A stretch of 64,000 nucleotides of DNA from Granulicella sp. WH15 (GTDB taxonomy: Bacteria > Acidobacteriota > Terriglobia > Terriglobales > Acidobacteriaceae): assembly GCF_009914315.1 (NCBI RefSeq), contig NZ_CP042596.1, positions 4,092,001 to 4,156,000 on the forward strand, given 5' to 3'. Positions within the stretch are counted from its first letter, which is position 1; each line of letters opens with the position of its first letter. The notes beneath the pieces are model-generated. The model did no database searches. It worked only from the letters and a program-made list of their open reading frames with translations, and was not told the origin of the DNA. Made by a program: the position numbers and the translations under genes. This document shows positions 52,865-61,456 of this stretch, in pieces.

Positions 52865-53818
52865 ATGACGACCCTTTCCTTTCTACTGCGGCGCGGCGCA
52901 CCGTGGTGCCTCCTGCTTGCGCTCTCAACCGTGGTGCTGGGGCAGTCCGCGTCTACAGCTCAAGCTACAGCGCCAGACACGGATGACGAGCCGGTGCGGG
53001 CTGTAAGCCCTAATGCAACCCCTAAGGAGAACTCCGAAGAGGCCTGGACGATGCTGACTACGGAGCTGGACGACGTGAAGCATCTGGACCATCGGGTGCA
53101 GGCGCTGGCGGCCCTGGGGCTGATGGGAGAGAACGCGCGGGCGCAGAAGCTGATCGTGGACTCGATGGCCGACAACAATCTGGATATGCGGACGGCGGCG
53201 GTTCTGGCGGCGGGGGAGACGCAGTCCAGAAACATGAACACGCCGCTGCGCAACCTGCTGGACGATAAGGAGCCGCAGGTGGCCTACGCGGCGGCCATGA
53301 CCCTTTGGAAGATGAAGGACCAGTCCGGCGAGGACGTGCTGATGGCAGTGGCGGTGGGCGAGCGTAGCGCCAACGCGACGCTGATGAACGGCACCATGCA
53401 CACCGTGAGCAAGGACCTGCACAACCCGTCGACGCTGGCCAAGATCGGCGCGCTGCAGGGGGCGACCATGCTGCTGGGGCCATTCGGATTCGGCATCACG
53501 GCGTATGAGTACATCCGCAAGAACGGCGGCAACTCGGCGCGGGCGCAGGCGATTGATAGCTTGTCGCAGGAACACACAGACCTGGTCCGCAGGCAATTCA
53601 TCGAGTGCCTGGGGGACAAAGACGTGGCCGTGCGGACGGCGGCCGCCAAGGCACTGCGCGAGTATCACGACGCCGAGGCCAGCAAGGCTTTGGCGGATCT
53701 GTTTATCGACCCTAAGCTGCCGGTGCGTCTGACGGCGGCGGCAGCCTATCTGACGACGCAGGAGCCGCAGGCTGCTCCAACCAGGAAGGCCAGAGCCACA
53801 AAGACGACGAAGAAGTAG
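52865..53818 (+). CDS. Secreted HEAT-repeat protein with glycine-rich central segment
   Basis: 317 residues with a signal peptide (CLLLALSTVVLGQSAS). HEAT-like pairs of helices follow: LDHRVQALAALGLMGENARAQ, LDMRTAAVLAAGETQSRN, EPQVAYAAAMTLWKMKDQ; then later VRRQFIECLGDKDVAVRTAAA and LPVRLTAAAAYL. Between them is a membrane-like segment (LQGATMLLGPFGFGITAYEY). The C-terminus is Lys/Thr-rich. Such proteins serve as periplasmic scaffolds; no enzyme motif is seen. It is followed 46 bases later by the serine dehydratase gene and may share a transcript. Confidence 0.82.
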   Translation: MTTLSFLLRRGAPWCLLLALSTVVLGQSASTAQATAPDTDDEPVRAVSPNATPKENSEEAWTMLTTELDDVKHLDHRVQALAALGLMGENARAQKLIVDSMADNNLDMRTAAVLAAGETQSRNMNTPLRNLLDDKEPQVAYAAAMTLWKMKDQSGEDVLMAVAVGERSANATLMNGTMHTVSKDLHNPSTLAKIGALQGATMLLGPFGFGITAYEYIRKNGGNSARAQAIDSLSQEHTDLVRRQFIECLGDKDVAVRTAAAKALREYHDAEASKALADLFIDPKLPVRLTAAAAYLTTQEPQAAPTRKARATKTTKK

Positions 53819-53864
53819 ACGCAAAGACGACCCTGCGCAATTGGCAGGAGAGGCGCGGGAGTGT

Positions 53865-55352
<1,488 letters not shown>

Positions 55353-55533
55353 CACTTCGTGCCGTTCTCGGGGCGGTATGGGTAGGATGATCTTCTGAGG
55401 TCCTCCCGCTGGTCGGAAGCGAGCATTTTGTTTCCGACCAACGGGAGGACCCTTACACTTTGAGTCATTGAGACAAGTATGAAAGTCACGAAGTGACCGC
55501 CCTCCGCGCAGGAGGCCCGTCCGGCAGGACAAG
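55353..55533. repeat. Composite intergenic repeat, modules A + B + inverted C'
   Basis: A starts at the sdaA TAG (CACTTCGTGCCGTTCTCGGG). B arms lie at 55399-55418 and 55432-55451 (19 of 20 matched). C' is inverted at 55453-55533 (GAAAGTCACGAAGTGACCGC, then GGAGGCCCGTCCGGCAGGAC). It lies between the converging sdaA and thiolase genes. Confidence 0.9.
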
Positions 55534-55541
55534 GCTTTAAC

Positions 55542-56720
55542 TCATCGCTCCACGGCCAACGCCACTGAGTTGCCACCGCCAAGACATAACGCAGCCACGC
55601 CCTTGTGGGCATCGCGACGGATGAGTTCGTGGATCAGCGTGACCAACACGCGCGCTCCGCTGGCTCCGATGGGGTGGCCAATAGCGACTGCGCCGCCATT
55701 GACGTTGACCTTGTCGAGCGGCAGGCCAAGCTCGCGCGTGACGCCGAGTGCCTGCACACTAAAAGCCTCGTTCAGCTCGTAGAGATCGACCTCTTCCTTC
55801 GACCACGCTGCGCGCTCGAGCACCTTCTCGATGCCCAGCACGGGAGCGAGCATGACCCACCTCGGCGCGACTCCGCTCATAGCCTGGGCGCGGATCGTGA
55901 CCATCGGCTTTAGACCAAGTGATGCGGCCTTTGAGGCCGACATGACTACCAGTGCGGCTGCGGCATCGTTGACGCCGGGGGCGTTGCCCGCGGTGACGGT
56001 GCCATCCTTCTTGAACGCGGGTTTGAGTGATGCGAGTGCTTCGAGCGATGCGTCTTCGCGGATGCTCTCGTCTCTGCGGAAGACGACTGGCGCACCCTTG
56101 CGCGAAGGAATCTCGATGGGCATCACCTCTGCGTCGAAGTGGCCCGCAGCCCACGCGGTGGCGGCTCGACGATGCGACTCGAGCGCATAGGCGTCCTGCT
56201 CGGCACGGGTGATGCTGTGCTTCTCTGCAACCAGCTCTCCGGTGAGGCCCATGTGCTGGTCGTCGCACGCGCACCACAGGCCGTCCTTCACCATGGAGTC
56301 CACGGCCTTCTGGTCGCCCATGCGGAAGCCCTTGCGCGCGCCCGGCAGCAGGTAGGGCGCGTTCGACATGGACTCCATGCCTCCGGCGACGATGATCTCC
56401 GCGTGGCCCAGCATGATGGACTGCGCCGCGAGCGCAACGGCCTTGAGACCGGAGCCGCAGACCATGTTGATGGTGAGCGCCGCAACTGTATCGGCCAGGC
56501 CACCGCCGAGCGCAGCCTGACGCGCGGGGTTCTGCCCAAGCCCGGCGGGAAGCACGCAGCCCATGATGCACTCATCGACTGTTGCGGGATCGAGCCCGGC
56601 ACGGTGAACTGCCTCGCGCACCACCAGTGCGCCGAGCTGCGTTGTAGATAGATCGCTGAGTGTTCCCTGAAACTTTCCAACAGCGGTGCGCACCGCCGAG
56701 ACGATAACTACATCCTGCAT
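55542..56720 (-). CDS. Acetyl-CoA C-acetyltransferase (thiolase)
   Basis: Start ATG 56720 ([19 protein letters not shown]) with GAAGGAG five bases upstream; 392 residues, normal for a thiolase II. The nucleophile Cys88 is in [11 protein letters not shown]; catalytic His in [12 protein letters not shown] (~348) and second Cys in [11 protein letters not shown] (~378). The cap domain [21 protein letters not shown] supports the biosynthetic type, which condenses two acetyl-CoA to acetoacetyl-CoA or runs in reverse. No PHB or mevalonate genes are adjacent. Divergent from the CPBP gene. Confidence 0.95.
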   Translation of the reverse strand: MQDVVIVSAVRTAVGKFQGTLSDLSTTQLGALVVREAVHRAGLDPATVDECIMGCVLPAGLGQNPARQAALGGGLADTVAALTINMVCGSGLKAVALAAQSIMLGHAEIIVAGGMESMSNAPYLLPGARKGFRMGDQKAVDSMVKDGLWCACDDQHMGLTGELVAEKHSITRAEQDAYALESHRRAATAWAAGHFDAEVMPIEIPSRKGAPVVFRRDESIREDASLEALASLKPAFKKDGTVTAGNAPGVNDAAAALVVMSASKAASLGLKPMVTIRAQAMSGVAPRWVMLAPVLGIEKVLERAAWSKEEVDLYELNEAFSVQALGVTRELGLPLDKVNVNGGAVAIGHPIGASGARVLVTLIHELIRRDAHKGVAALCLGGGNSVALAVER

Positions 56721-56776
56721 GACCACTCCTTCGCTACACTCGGAACAGCGTTCTTGACGCCCCCAGTATACGGTTC

Positions 56777-57538
56777 ATGCACAACGACACGATACAACCC
56801 GCGCCTCCGCCCCTCGTAACCGATGCCGTACCGCAGCCGGTGGCTCCCTGGCCTCACACCGTCGCACTCTTCGTGGTGTTGATCGCATCGGCTCTTCTGG
56901 GACAACAGCGTGCAGCCGGTATTGCCAACGGTGGAACGCACTGGTATCGCTACGGCTCGACCGTGATGCTCTCGTGGCTGCTGCTGGGCTCGGTCGTCGC
57001 GGGCGTCTATCATCGCGGCGCATTCTTCGCAGCCGCACTGCGGAACCGTGCGAGTACGTGGGCACACGAAGCCGGCATCGGAGTTGCCGTCTATCTGTGC
57101 GGGATGCTGACGCTCGCTCTCGTAGGCGGGCTCACACAACTAACGCCGCTGCGTCATAAACGTAACGAGGCTGTGGTGTTGGCGATGTTGCCGCATACAC
57201 CTCTTGAGTTCGTCCTATGGCTTCTGCTGAGCATGACTGCGGGCTTCTGCGAAGAGCTGATCTTTCGCGGCTATCTATTGCAGCAGTTCACCGCATGGAC
57301 GAGGCGTCCCGTGCTCGCCGTCATCCTCTCGTCAGCGATCTTCGGCGCAGTGCATCTATATGAAGGAGTGGGCGCGATGCTGCCGCTGATGGCGCTGGCG
57401 CTACTCTTTGGCTTCATCGCACGACAGCGCAAGGGCGACCTGCGAGCCGTGATGATCGCTCATGCACTCCAGGATTTTCTGGTTGCCATTCTCGCGCTCG
57501 CACAACCATGGCTCTCGCATCGACTACCTCATCCTTGA
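56777..57538 (+). CDS. CPBP-family intramembrane protease (CAAX/abortive-infection type)
   Basis: 253 residues with about seven membrane helices. The family motifs are all present: EELIFRGYLLQ (EExxxR), FGAVHLYEG (FxxxH) and HALQDFLVA (HxxxD). These residues form a glutamate-dependent protease like Rce1. Bacterial members act in bacteriocin immunity, signalling or lipoprotein handling; the substrate here is unknown. Divergent from thiolase with a 56-base gap. A weak CTCTC/GAGAG hairpin lies just after the stop. Confidence 0.88.
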   Translation: MHNDTIQPAPPPLVTDAVPQPVAPWPHTVALFVVLIASALLGQQRAAGIANGGTHWYRYGSTVMLSWLLLGSVVAGVYHRGAFFAAALRNRASTWAHEAGIGVAVYLCGMLTLALVGGLTQLTPLRHKRNEAVVLAMLPHTPLEFVLWLLLSMTAGFCEELIFRGYLLQQFTAWTRRPVLAVILSSAIFGAVHLYEGVGAMLPLMALALLFGFIARQRKGDLRAVMIAHALQDFLVAILALAQPWLSHRLPHP

Positions 57539-57633
57539 ACGTACGATCCTCTCGAAAGTAACGGGAGAGCCCGGCGCGCGAACCAAAGTGGACGAGTTAT
57601 GAACAGGAATTTTGCATTGCCTTCGTTTTTTTC

Positions 57634-57662
57634 TTGACACCCTTTTTTCATGAATCTATACC
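57634..57662 (+). promoter_or_regulatory. Near-consensus sigma-70 promoter of a candidate small RNA
   Basis: Perfect TTGACA (57634-57639), exact 17-base spacer, TATACC (57657-57662; four of six). Transcription would start near 57669. No annotated gene lies downstream on this strand before the hairpin at 57747. Confidence 0.65.
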
Positions 57663-57668
57663 TTCGTT

Positions 57669-57791
57669 AGCTGGAACGAATGCGTGACAGCAGTGACAGG
57701 GAGAATAGCAACCCCAAGGCAAAGCAACACGGCAACACAAACAGGCAAACGCAGCACGGGGGACGCTCATAGCGTCCCCCGTGCTGCGTTT
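57669..57791 (+). ncRNA. Candidate small RNA (~123 nt) between convergent genes
   Basis: A stand-alone unit: the promoter at 57634-57662, an unstructured CA/AA-rich body (CAAAGCAACACGGCAACACA), and a 3' hairpin with a perfect 21-bp stem and 3-base loop (57747-57791). It lies between the converging CPBP and coiled-coil genes. A 30-codon frame (MRDSSDRENSNPK...) starts at 57680 and its stop is in the terminator loop, but it has no clear ribosome site, so an RNA product is favoured. No known RNA family is recognised. Confidence 0.45.
57747..57791. terminator. Perfect 21-bp inverted repeat, bidirectional terminator
   Basis: Arms AAACGCAGCACGGGGGACGC(T) and its exact complement, loop CAT. It is the longest perfect hairpin in the window. 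A flanking hairpin (GAAACC..GGGTTTC, 57802-57828) lies beside it towards the coiled-coil gene. Confidence 0.9.
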
Positions 57792-57839
57792 ACGCTACGC
57801 GCGAAACCTCTTGAATGAAAGGGGTTTCAAGCGCAGCGA

Positions 57840-58691
57840 CTATTTTGACGGAGCATCCGGCGGTGGCGGCGTCCCCTTAGGGATGGAGAGATAACCGGAG
57901 ATCTGATTCTTCGTGATGGCGTTGACGACGATCTCGTACAGCACCTCGTCCTTGCCCACGTAGAACTGCACCGGCTCATCGATACTCTTGTCCTTCTTCT
58001 CGATGTTGCGATCATCCGCACTGACCATCATGGTGTAGCGAGAGTGCTTATCGTCCACCTTCTTGGCCTGGATCTTGATCGACGAGAGCAGCACCGGCTT
58101 CTCGCCCTTCTGCAGATGGAACTCAAGATACGTGCGGTCGCCGCGATGCTTCAACATCTCCAGCTCATCGTGATTACGCGCAATCAGCCCGCTCATCACA
58201 CCGGCATCGCCCATCGTGCGCTGCAACTGGGTCTTGGTGCTCTCAAGATCGCTGCGCGTGGCCGCGATATCCGACTTGGCCCCGCCCACATCGGTCTTGA
58301 CGGTCGAGACATCGCTGGCGACGGCGCTGATCTGCTTGTTCTGCGCGGCCTGCTCTTCGGCGAGGCGCTCGGTCTCAGCGTTGGCGGCGCGCTGCGCGGC
58401 GAGAATGCTCTGGGTCTTCATCTCGATCTGCTTCTGCGTCATGCCGACGCTCGCGCCCATCGTCTCCGTGGTGGCGCGCAGACGCGCGGTGAGCGCCTCT
58501 TCCTTTTCCGCAAGCGCGGCGTTCTGCTGGTTAGCCTGCGCGATCTGCTTCTCGGCCGCGTCCAGATGATTGCTGAGACCGTAGCACCAGATCAAAGCTC
58601 CGGCAGCGGTCAACAAGGCCAGCACTGCAATGACCAGTACAGGCACCGATCCCGACCGCTCCACTGGTTCAATATAACCCTGCTCGCTCAT
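57840..58691 (-). CDS. Single-helix membrane protein with coiled coil and C-terminal beta domain
   Basis: Start ATG 58691 (MSEQGYIEPVERSGS), GAAGGAG upstream; 283 residues. One membrane helix (VPVLVIAVLALLTAAGALIW) is followed by a coiled coil (~45-165; AAEKQIAQANQQNAALAEKEE, then AKSDIAATRSDLESTKTQLQ). The C-terminal ~110 residues look like a beta-sandwich (RTYLEFHLQKGEKPVLLSSI, VQFYVGKDEVLYEIVVNAI). The end is Pro-rich. I do not recognise a named family; the design resembles periplasmic adaptor or tethering proteins. Convergent with the small-RNA unit. Confidence 0.82.
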   Translation of the reverse strand: MSEQGYIEPVERSGSVPVLVIAVLALLTAAGALIWCYGLSNHLDAAEKQIAQANQQNAALAEKEEALTARLRATTETMGASVGMTQKQIEMKTQSILAAQRAANAETERLAEEQAAQNKQISAVASDVSTVKTDVGGAKSDIAATRSDLESTKTQLQRTMGDAGVMSGLIARNHDELEMLKHRGDRTYLEFHLQKGEKPVLLSSIKIQAKKVDDKHSRYTMMVSADDRNIEKKDKSIDEPVQFYVGKDEVLYEIVVNAITKNQISGYLSIPKGTPPPPDAPSK

Positions 58692-58838
58692 GCCACTCTC
58701 CTTCACGTTCTTCGTTCTTATCGTTGCAGTGCTCTTGCTTGAACACGACGCCCGCACAAATGTTCTGCGTCCAAGCTAAATCAAACGCGCGCCGTCGGCA
58801 GAGCAATGTTGCAGCCCGCGCGGGACTAAAATGAAGAG

Positions 58839-59867
58839 ATGGCCGATATCGTCATCGCCGGCGCAGGCATCATCGGGCTCTCGCTGGCACTGGAACTGGA
58901 ACGTCGGGGGGCACGGGTAACAGTCCTCGAAGCAGGCAAGGCGCTCGCACAGGCAAGTACCGCGGCGGGAGGCATGTTGGCCGCGGAAGATCCGGGCAAC
59001 CCGGCTGCGCTGCTGGAGCTTTCGCGGCACAGCATCTCCCTTTACCCGGAGTTTCTTGATCGGCTCGAGAGCTTGTCCGGAGAGCGGATTCCGTTCCAGA
59101 CCTCGTACACCTTGCAGGCGCTCGAATCACCGACAGAGGCGTTGGACGATGCCCGCAGGATCGTACCCTGGCTGGTGACGGGAGAGCACCGCTTTCAACT
59201 GCTCGATGAACACTCGATTGATCCGAGGCAACTGGCCGAGGTATTGCTGGCAGCCGTACGCGCCAGCTCTATTGAGTTACTCGAAGAGAACGCGATGACT
59301 CGGCTTGCCTCCACGCCCGATGGCGTTCGCATGGAGACAGCGTCGGGACAGACAGTCGCGGGCGACTACCTAGTGGATTGCATGGGGGCATGGTCACCTG
59401 CGCCTGTCACTCCAGTGAAGGGGCAGATGCTGGCTGTAGCTCTGCCTGCGGAGCTGCCGCTCGAGGCCGTCGTACGCACGCACGACACTTACATTATCCC
59501 GAGGCTCACCGGTCCCAATGCGGGCCGCGTGGTCATCGGGGCAACGGTCGAGAACGCGGGCTACGACAAAACGGTGAAGCCGCACGATATCCTGGCGCTT
59601 CACGCGCGCGCCTCGGCCCTGCTGCCACAACTCAAGGACGCGCACTTCGTAGAGTCATGGGCTGGTCTGCGGCCATCCACCGCGGATGGCCTTCCCATCC
59701 TTGGCACTACAGCGAAGCAGACGCGCTACATGCTCGCGAACGGACACTATCGAAACGGCATATTACTTGCGCCTGCAACCGCTCAAGTTGTCGCAGATAT
59801 GTTGGAGAGACGAACGCCGGCGGTCGATCTCAAGGTATTTCGCCCGGAGCGCTTCCAACCGGCGTAA
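58839..59867 (+). CDS. thiO: Glycine oxidase ThiO (FAD-dependent)
   Basis: 342 residues. FAD-binding IVIAGAGIIGLSLALELERRG, with ASTAAGGMLAAEDPGNP, the conserved ThiO N-domain block. The C-terminal part has VKGQMLAV, RTHDTYIIPR, GATVENAGYDKTV, WAGLRPSTADGLPILG and the ThiO hallmark GHYRNGILLAPATA. It oxidises glycine to iminoglycine, feeding thiazole synthesis for thiamine. Other thi genes are not in the window, so a more general D-amino-acid oxidase role cannot be excluded. Convergent with the next gene; a CCTCTAA/TTAGAGG hairpin separates them. Confidence 0.9.
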   Translation: MADIVIAGAGIIGLSLALELERRGARVTVLEAGKALAQASTAAGGMLAAEDPGNPAALLELSRHSISLYPEFLDRLESLSGERIPFQTSYTLQALESPTEALDDARRIVPWLVTGEHRFQLLDEHSIDPRQLAEVLLAAVRASSIELLEENAMTRLASTPDGVRMETASGQTVAGDYLVDCMGAWSPAPVTPVKGQMLAVALPAELPLEAVVRTHDTYIIPRLTGPNAGRVVIGATVENAGYDKTVKPHDILALHARASALLPQLKDAHFVESWAGLRPSTADGLPILGTTAKQTRYMLANGHYRNGILLAPATAQVVADMLERRTPAVDLKVFRPERFQPA

Positions 59868-59894
59868 GGCTCAGCCGCTACCTCTAATGCAGGG

Positions 59895-60185
59895 TTAGAG
59901 GATGCTCTCCCAGTGCTCCACGTCGGGCTTGACTGCGAAGTAATCCTGCACCAGCTCTCGCCACTTCGTGAAGCTCTCGGACTCCCGAAAGGTGACAGTA
60001 TGATCCTCCAGCGTCGCCCACTCGACGAAGAGGCGGTACTTCAAAGGAGACTCAACCGACTTCTTCAGATGAAAACCTGTGCACCCCTGCGAGCTGAGAA
60101 AGAGTGGCTCGGCCTGACGTACACCCGCTTCAAACGCTGCCTCAGTACCGGGCTTGATCTCCAACTGCGCTATCTCAAGAACCAT
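59895..60185 (-). CDS. Antibiotic-biosynthesis-monooxygenase (ABM) fold protein
   Basis: 96 residues with the dimeric ferredoxin-like ABM pattern: MVLEIAQLEIKPGTEAAFEA, a helix, then GCTGFHLKKSVESPLKYRLF, VEWATLEDHTVTFRESESF, and the final FAVKPDVEHWESIL. Members include YgiN-type quinol monooxygenases and haem-degrading relatives, but many have no tested activity. Its start is 58 bases after the stop of the HTTM-like gene on the same strand, so the two may form an operon. Confidence 0.85.
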   Translation of the reverse strand: MVLEIAQLEIKPGTEAAFEAGVRQAEPLFLSSQGCTGFHLKKSVESPLKYRLFVEWATLEDHTVTFRESESFTKWRELVQDYFAVKPDVEHWESIL

Positions 60186-60242
60186 GTATCCTCCGATGCT
60201 GCTAGAGTATCCGTTCCCGTGCGCCGGAGGCTAGTCCCAACC

Positions 60243-61430
60243 TTAGCCGAGGGGACTGACGCGCCATTGGTCTCGATGTTGAGCGCCCGCCGAGGTGAGG
60301 CCACCACCACTGATCCGATCGGCGATCCACGCCAGCGGCGGCATTAGCAACACGAGCGCCGTGCCCACAAGTACCCGGCGATAGATCGCAAGACCGAGAC
60401 TCTCTCCGTTGCCCGATGCAGCCATCGCCGCAGTGAAGACCAGGTAAGTCACCGGGTTGAACAGCACAATCATGCGTAAAGCGCGGAAGCCGCTATAGGA
60501 CCTCCCCTCCGCGGCAAGCTCAAGCGGTACCGCTCCGGTGATGGGGAGCGGTGTCCAGATCACCCGATGGTCAAGATCAATCCACTCCAAAAGCTTTTGC
60601 AATGCCGCTGTCATGCGATGCGCCGGATCATACGTCGCCTTCATCGGGCTCGAGGGCCAGGTTACAAAGGCAAACGAAGCGGCATTCATGCCATAGAAAA
60701 ACAGTGTGAAGGTATTGCCGACGAAAAGGCATAGGCCGCATTGAAACAAGACATTGAGAAGCACGCCCCAGAAATAAATGCGTGAAATCAGCAGAAAGGG
60801 CACGACGCCAAGCTCGGTGACAATCGTAAACCAGCACATGAAGCGGGCAAGCCACATCCTGGGCAGGAGAGCATCTAGCGCCAGATACGCCTGCTCGTGC
60901 AGCTTATGCACCGACCAGAACTCAAAGAACACACCCGTCTGCCAATCTTGATCGAGTAACTTGTTGAGTCCCGCGCCAAAGTAAGTCAGTGCAAGTTGCC
61001 ATCGAATAAACGGTGGTCCTCCCGGCTTATACAAACCCGCGAGAAAGAACATCAGTCCGCAGAACGTCTTATTGTTTCCGTAGTATGCCTTCGAAGACAC
61101 CACGGATAGCAGCATCGTCGACCCAATAACAAGCGAAGCCCACTGAATCCTCCGATTGAATAGAATAGCCAGCGCCGAGATAACGAAGACTACCTGGATA
61201 GTCTTCTGAAAGAACACTGGAGGCAACGAGTCAATCGGCGGAATAAAGGAGAGCCAAGGGTCGGGTAGAAGCCGCACATGATTGGTTACCAGGACCGCGA
61301 TCGCCAGCACCTTCACCATCACCGCGAGGTTGGTCGGCATCCCGGTGCCAGTGCATCGGAGCGGATTCCACGATGGCTTCGTAGCCGTATCAAAGCTACT
61401 TGGCCACTGTGCTTTCGATAGCAACTCCAT
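60243..61430 (-). CDS. HTTM/DoxX-like multi-pass membrane protein
   Basis: 395 residues, ATG preceded by GAGGTG. Eight or more hydrophobic helices. The segments LALTYFGAGLNKLLDQDWQTG, FEFWSVHKLHEQAYLAL and ARFMCWFTIVTELGVVPFLL resemble the HTTM (vitamin-K gamma-carboxylase-like) membrane domain, including the GLNKL..D.WQTG stretch. Function in bacteria is generally unknown; lipid or redox roles have been proposed for relatives. It lies between the ABM gene and the TonB receptor, and its lower GC than the housekeeping genes suggests an accessory region. Confidence 0.68.
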   Translation of the reverse strand: MELLSKAQWPSSFDTATKPSWNPLRCTGTGMPTNLAVMVKVLAIAVLVTNHVRLLPDPWLSFIPPIDSLPPVFFQKTIQVVFVISALAILFNRRIQWASLVIGSTMLLSVVSSKAYYGNNKTFCGLMFFLAGLYKPGGPPFIRWQLALTYFGAGLNKLLDQDWQTGVFFEFWSVHKLHEQAYLALDALLPRMWLARFMCWFTIVTELGVVPFLLISRIYFWGVLLNVLFQCGLCLFVGNTFTLFFYGMNAASFAFVTWPSSPMKATYDPAHRMTAALQKLLEWIDLDHRVIWTPLPITGAVPLELAAEGRSYSGFRALRMIVLFNPVTYLVFTAAMAASGNGESLGLAIYRRVLVGTALVLLMPPLAWIADRISGGGLTSAGAQHRDQWRVSPLG

Positions 61431-61456
61431 ACTCGCACCTCCTCATCGCCATCCCG

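Noticed and set aside
57680..57772. A 30-codon peptide gene in the candidate small RNA
   Set aside because: No convincing ribosome site, very polar composition and a stop inside the terminator loop; kept only as an alternative.
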